Source of the DNA: JALOOB01 sp040766655
GTDB lineage: Bacteria > Chloroflexota > Anaerolineae > CG2-30-64-16
Length of the DNA: 64,000 bases
Direction: 5' to 3'
Assembly: GCA_040766655.1 (NCBI GenBank)
Contig: JAXGQB010000014.1
Location: forward strand, 1 to 64,000
Part shown: positions 60,760 through 64,000 of the stretch, one piece after another
Position numbering within the stretch: the first letter of the stretch is position 1
Layout of the letters: each line of letters opens with the position of its first letter
The notes under the pieces: generated by a model
What the model was told of the DNA's origin: nothing
The model's input: the letters and a program-made list of their open reading frames with translations, nothing else
The model's database searches: none
Made by a program: the position numbers and the translations under genes

Positions 60760-62106
60760 CTAGACCATCAACATCGCCTGGCTGCGGATGTCACGCAGGC
60801 GCTTGACCATCTCAGCAGCTTCGTCGCCCTCACGCGCCGCCAGGTCGTCGGCCATCTGACCAAGATACTCGATGAACTCCGGACCTAGCTCCTCGCGGTG
60901 GTTCTGCAGGAAGGTGCGCGTGCCGTCGGGGTACGGCTCCATCAACAGCTCGTTGATGAATTGCACCTCGGGAGGCGCACTGTCTTGGATCAACTGCATG
61001 ATCTCGTCGTAGATCGTCGCCAGCCGCTGGAACAGCGGTTGGTCGTCCTTCTGCTGGGCCGCCTCCAGGTTTCGCGTGAGCACGTTCATGAACATATCAT
61101 CCAGTTCCTCAACATGTTCATGCACCGCCGTGCGCGGGTTCGGAGAATTGACCATCTCATGCAGCAGCGTGACCCGCATCGTGAGTTCTTCTCGCGCCGC
61201 ATCATCCAGTTGCTGCGTCAGTTCGAGCAGCTTGTCGCGCACGCGCGCCAGGCGAGCCTTTTCCGTACCCTCGGCTGCATCAACGCGCTCGGTCAGGCTC
61301 TGGAAGAACTCGTAGTTCAGGTTTGGACGCAAGGCGAGCGCGATCGCGCCCAGGACATCCTCATCCGCCGCCGCCACCCTGTCCACGAGTTCCTCGGCGG
61401 TCGTGGCATCCTGGAGCGCCTCGATCGCCGCCCGCTGTTTCTGTGCCTTCTTGCCCCATGTCGTCATGGGCAGAAGGTTCTCCCGCAGCATCTCGAACCG
61501 TCCCGCACCCTTCTCGTCGCCGACGGCTTGCGCCTGCTCGAGCATGGCCGACAGGATCGAGAAGAACTCCCCGTCGATCTGCGCGTCGTTGCTCTTCACC
61601 ATCATCTGAAGGCCCTTCGGATCGTCGGCGAAGACGACCAGTTGCTCCACCAGCTTGGCCTTGCGGCGCTGTCGATCCAGCTCCTCCTGGCTGATCCCCA
61701 TCGTGCCGTACACGGCATCGTTCAGGCTCTGCCGGCTGGCGAACTGCCTGGGGCTGAAGAAGTACCCCTTGCGCTGCTCAGTAGGCAGCGATTGCATCAT
61801 CGCCTGCGTGAGCTCGCCGATCATCAGCTGCTTCTCCCGCTCGGGAATGTTCAGCTGCTGGGGGAAGTAGATCCCCAGGAACTCTGCCTTAGGATCGTGG
61901 TACACCAGCGGAACTTCGAGCATCACGGCGGCCTGGCACTGCGGGCAGACCGCTACGTTCAACTGGTTCGCCAGGAACAGGCTCCGCAACTGCGGGGCAA
62001 GGCCGACATCAACGATCGAGATGATGGGCGTCTGATAGTTGTGTCCGCACTGGGGACACTGAATCGGTACCTGATTCTCTTTGGTCGGCGTCGTGGGTTC
62101 GAACAT
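60760..62106 (-). CDS. CpXC-domain protein with long helical C-terminus
   Basis: A 448-residue protein. The first 125 residues are a CpXC zinc-binding domain: IQCPQCGHNYQTP, VAVCPQCQAAV and PLVYHDPKAEFLGIYFP. The rest (about 130-448) is helical, acidic and has no known motif. Function unknown. I took ATG at 62106, which lacks a near SD; an in-frame GTG at 62151 lies inside the tandem repeats and is unlikely. Confidence 0.82.
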   Translation of the reverse strand: MFEPTTPTKENQVPIQCPQCGHNYQTPIISIVDVGLAPQLRSLFLANQLNVAVCPQCQAAVMLEVPLVYHDPKAEFLGIYFPQQLNIPEREKQLMIGELTQAMMQSLPTEQRKGYFFSPRQFASRQSLNDAVYGTMGISQEELDRQRRKAKLVEQLVVFADDPKGLQMMVKSNDAQIDGEFFSILSAMLEQAQAVGDEKGAGRFEMLRENLLPMTTWGKKAQKQRAAIEALQDATTAEELVDRVAAADEDVLGAIALALRPNLNYEFFQSLTERVDAAEGTEKARLARVRDKLLELTQQLDDAAREELTMRVTLLHEMVNSPNPRTAVHEHVEELDDMFMNVLTRNLEAAQQKDDQPLFQRLATIYDEIMQLIQDSAPPEVQFINELLMEPYPDGTRTFLQNHREELGPEFIEYLGQMADDLAAREGDEAAEMVKRLRDIRSQAMLMV

Positions 62107-62137
62107 TCTGGAAGGTCGATCCTTTCGATTGTGACGT

Positions 62138-62221
62138 TCAGGCTCCTGCACTCAGGCTCCTGCGCTCAGGCTCCTGCACTCAGGCTCCTGCGCTCAGGCT
62201 CCTGCGCTCAGGCTCCTGCGA
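62138..62221. repeat. Six tandem 14-bp repeats at the ligA 3' end
   Basis: Six copies of TCAGGCTCCTGCRC (last ends GA) run without gaps. The last copy codes for the final codons and stop of ligA. Read on the minus strand each copy carries AGGAG. Confidence 0.9.
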
Positions 62222-64000
62222 TCAAGTTGCGCAGTCCCTGCTCCTCGAGTATCGGGATGCCCAGTTTCCGGGCCTTATCGAGCTTGGAGCCGGCGGATTC
62301 GCCGGCAACCACGTAATCGGTGTTCTTGCTCACCGAGTCAGACACCTTGCCACCGTGCGCCTTGATCAGATCGCGCGCCTGCTCGCGGCTGAGAGACGGC
62401 AGCGTGCCGGTGATGACGAGCGTCAGCCCCGCAAGCGATTGGACGCTCTGCCCCTCTTGTGTCGGGGCAGCCACAGTCTGCACGCCCGCGGCCTGCAATC
62501 GTGCCACCAGTCGCTGGTTCGGTTCCTTGCTGAACCAGTCGACGATGCTTTGCGCCAGGACCGGGCCGATGCCGGACACTGCCTGCAGGTCGTCCATCGT
62601 TGCTGCGCGGAGTGCGTCGATCGAGCCGTAGTGGTCGATTAACTGCTCTGCGACGATCTCCCCTACCCCGCGGATGCCCAACGCAGTAAGCAGCCGGGCG
62701 GAGTGGCGGTTCTTGGATGCCTCGATGGCCGACATCAGGTTCTGCACGCGCTTCTCCCCGAAGCCCTCGAGCGCGAGTATCCGCGCAGCGTCGAGGTAGT
62801 AGATGTCGGCCAGGTCCTGAATCAGGCCTTCTTCAACAAACAACTCGGCCTGCCGGATGCCGAAGCCATCGATGTCCATTGCACCGCGGCTGACGAAATG
62901 CTCGACGCCGCGCACGAGTTGCGCCGGGCACGCGCTGTTCACGCAGTAAGTGGCTGCCTCGCCGGGCACCCTCTCGACCGGCTGGCCGCACGCCGGGCAG
63001 GTGCGTGGCATCTCCCAGGCCTGCTCGTTCCCGGTTCGGAGCTCCGGAAGGACGCGCAGCACCTGGGGTATCACCTCGCCCGCCCTCTTGACCGCAACCG
63101 TGTCGCCGATCCGGATATCCAGTTCCCGAACGTAATCCTCGTTATGTAATGTTGCCTGCGAGACGGTCACCCCACCGACGACGACAGGCTCGAGCACCGC
63201 ATACGGGTTGAGCGATCCGGTGCGGCCGACATTCACGCGGATGTCAAGCAAACGCGTGATGGCTTCCTGGGCCGGATACTTGAAGGCCACCGCCCAGCGC
63301 GGGTCCTTGCCCACAAACCCCAAACGTGCCTGCATCGCAAAAGAATCGACCTTGATCACCAGGCCATCCGCCTCGTATGGCAGCCTCTGCCGCTCGACCT
63401 GTCCCCACTCCTCCACGTACTGGACCACTGCGTCGAAATCGACGAACCGCCTCGCCCGCTGCTCCACCGGGAAACCCAGGATGCGCAGATAAGCCAGCGC
63501 CTCCCATTGGGAGCCCACGTCGCGGCTCCCATCGACCAGCGCCAGAATCTGGTACAGCCACAGCCGGATCGGCCGGGTGGCCGTGATTCGAGGATCGAGC
63601 TGGCGCACGGAGCCGGCCGCGAAGTTCCGCGGGTTGGCGTAGGTGCGCTCGCCGGTTTGCTCCTGCTTAGCATTGAACCGGTTGAAATCCGCGATCGGCG
63701 TGTACGCCTCGCCACGAACTACGATGCGGGCAGGCGGCGCCACGGCAGCGGCATCCTCTGCCACCGGAATGCGCAGCGGCGCGGCGCGGACGGCCCGCAG
63801 GTTGAGCGTGATGTCCTCCCCGATCTCACCATCACCGCGGGTGGCGCCCAACACCAGGCGTCCAGCCTCGTAGGTCAGCACGACGCTGAGCCCATCGATC
63901 TTGGGCTCGACGACGTACGCGAGATCCGCGCGTTGGTCCTCGGGCAACAGCCGCAGCAGGCGATCGCGCCAGGCATACAGCTCCTCGATCGTGAACGCAT
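62208..64000 (-). CDS. ligA: NAD-dependent DNA ligase LigA, 5' end outside the window
   Basis: The C-terminal 597 residues of the replicative ligase; the open frame runs off the right edge. Adenylation-domain Lys in VEPKIDGLSVVL, then RGEAYTPIADF. The OB fold, a four-Cys zinc finger (CPACGQ and CVNSACP), helix-hairpin-helix repeats and a BRCT domain from LAGLTLVITGTLPSLSREQA follow. The usual first 70-90 residues should lie beyond 64000. The C-terminus LRNLIAGA ends inside the tandem repeat array. Confidence 0.96.
   Translation of the reverse strand, partial: AFTIEELYAWRDRLLRLLPEDQRADLAYVVEPKIDGLSVVLTYEAGRLVLGATRGDGEIGEDITLNLRAVRAAPLRIPVAEDAAAVAPPARIVVRGEAYTPIADFNRFNAKQEQTGERTYANPRNFAAGSVRQLDPRITATRPIRLWLYQILALVDGSRDVGSQWEALAYLRILGFPVEQRARRFVDFDAVVQYVEEWGQVERQRLPYEADGLVIKVDSFAMQARLGFVGKDPRWAVAFKYPAQEAITRLLDIRVNVGRTGSLNPYAVLEPVVVGGVTVSQATLHNEDYVRELDIRIGDTVAVKRAGEVIPQVLRVLPELRTGNEQAWEMPRTCPACGQPVERVPGEAATYCVNSACPAQLVRGVEHFVSRGAMDIDGFGIRQAELFVEEGLIQDLADIYYLDAARILALEGFGEKRVQNLMSAIEASKNRHSARLLTALGIRGVGEIVAEQLIDHYGSIDALRAATMDDLQAVSGIGPVLAQSIVDWFSKEPNQRLVARLQAAGVQTVAAPTQEGQSVQSLAGLTLVITGTLPSLSREQARDLIKAHGGKVSDSVSKNTDYVVAGESAGSKLDKARKLGIPILEEQGLRNLIAGA

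Noticed and set aside
62138..62221. Possible CRISPR array
   Set aside because: Repeats are 14 bp and contiguous with no spacers.

Overview
This is a GC-rich bacterial chromosome segment, densely packed with genes, that reads best as a member of the Chloroflexota (Anaerolineae/Caldilineae-like). The taxonomic call is inference. It rests on the gene content: a TopA with an extra N-terminal zinc module, an ECF sigma factor followed by DUF5667/DUF5666 proteins, secreted proteins with Thr-Pro-rich linkers, a C-terminal YLPL-type tail, a CpXC protein and a COG1839 adenosine-specific kinase. I found no rRNA or tRNA gene, no CRISPR array and no prophage. The only mobile-element trace is a short IS630-like helix-turn-helix gene near 36 kb. 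No gap between genes exceeds 300 bases.

Layout: 0-4 kb is a glycolate oxidase operon (glcF plus a fused glcD-glcE) on the minus strand. 4-5.8 kb holds a gene of unknown function and dgt. 5.8-16.8 kb is a long minus-strand housekeeping run, ffh-rpsP-khpA-rimM, dprA-manC-topA-xerC, an M24 peptidase and a membrane protein. It resembles the Firmicutes ffh/rimM and dprA/topA/xerC clusters, but trmD, rplS and trmFO are missing and manC is inserted. 16.8-22.7 kb has a small glycogen-binding-fold protein, an overlapping M50 protease/ftsH pair, a lone corrinoid protein and a MATE transporter. 22.8-24 kb has SCO and PCuAC copper-delivery lipoproteins, which implies a CuA oxidase elsewhere. 24-26.6 kb has a DUF3037/HipA-like kinase pair and a PQQ-type sugar dehydrogenase lipoprotein.

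26.8-35.6 kb is the most accessory-like part. It has a secreted 12-repeat FG-GAP protein with paired cysteines, a sirtuin, and a divergent four-gene unit: CDP-alcohol phosphatidyltransferase, ECF sigma factor, membrane DUF5667/DUF5666 protein, secreted DUF5666/beta-propeller protein. 36.5-41.8 kb holds fhs, an fmdB-type zinc ribbon, tgt, uppP and a PstS-like lipoprotein. 42-50.5 kb is the nusA-ylxR-infB-rbfA-nrnA-truB-ribF translation cluster. It lacks rimP at its head, it starts with a terminator-like leader hairpin, and its RibF carries a C-terminal archease domain.

50.5-64 kb runs mostly on the minus strand: thyA, a CBS-ACT protein, era with a queuosine-precursor transporter, pckG, mdh, a DUF1385 protein, a methyltransferase (plus strand), an LCP protein with an adenosine-specific kinase, a CpXC protein and the 3' part of ligA. 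Six 14-bp tandem repeats grow out of the ligA stop codon. Together the metabolic genes suggest a heterotroph able to oxidise glycolate and sugars, run PEPCK/MDH gluconeogenesis, use formyl-THF C1 metabolism and probably respire oxygen.

The most interesting leads are the RibF-archease fusion, the sigma factor/DUF5666 surface-protein operon, the HipA-like kinase/DUF3037 pair, the cysteine-paired FG-GAP protein, the nusA leader hairpin and the slippage array at ligA. Promoters and terminators were picked by eye from consensus boxes and hairpins. Start codons were chosen by Shine-Dalgarno (SD) position where one was visible.
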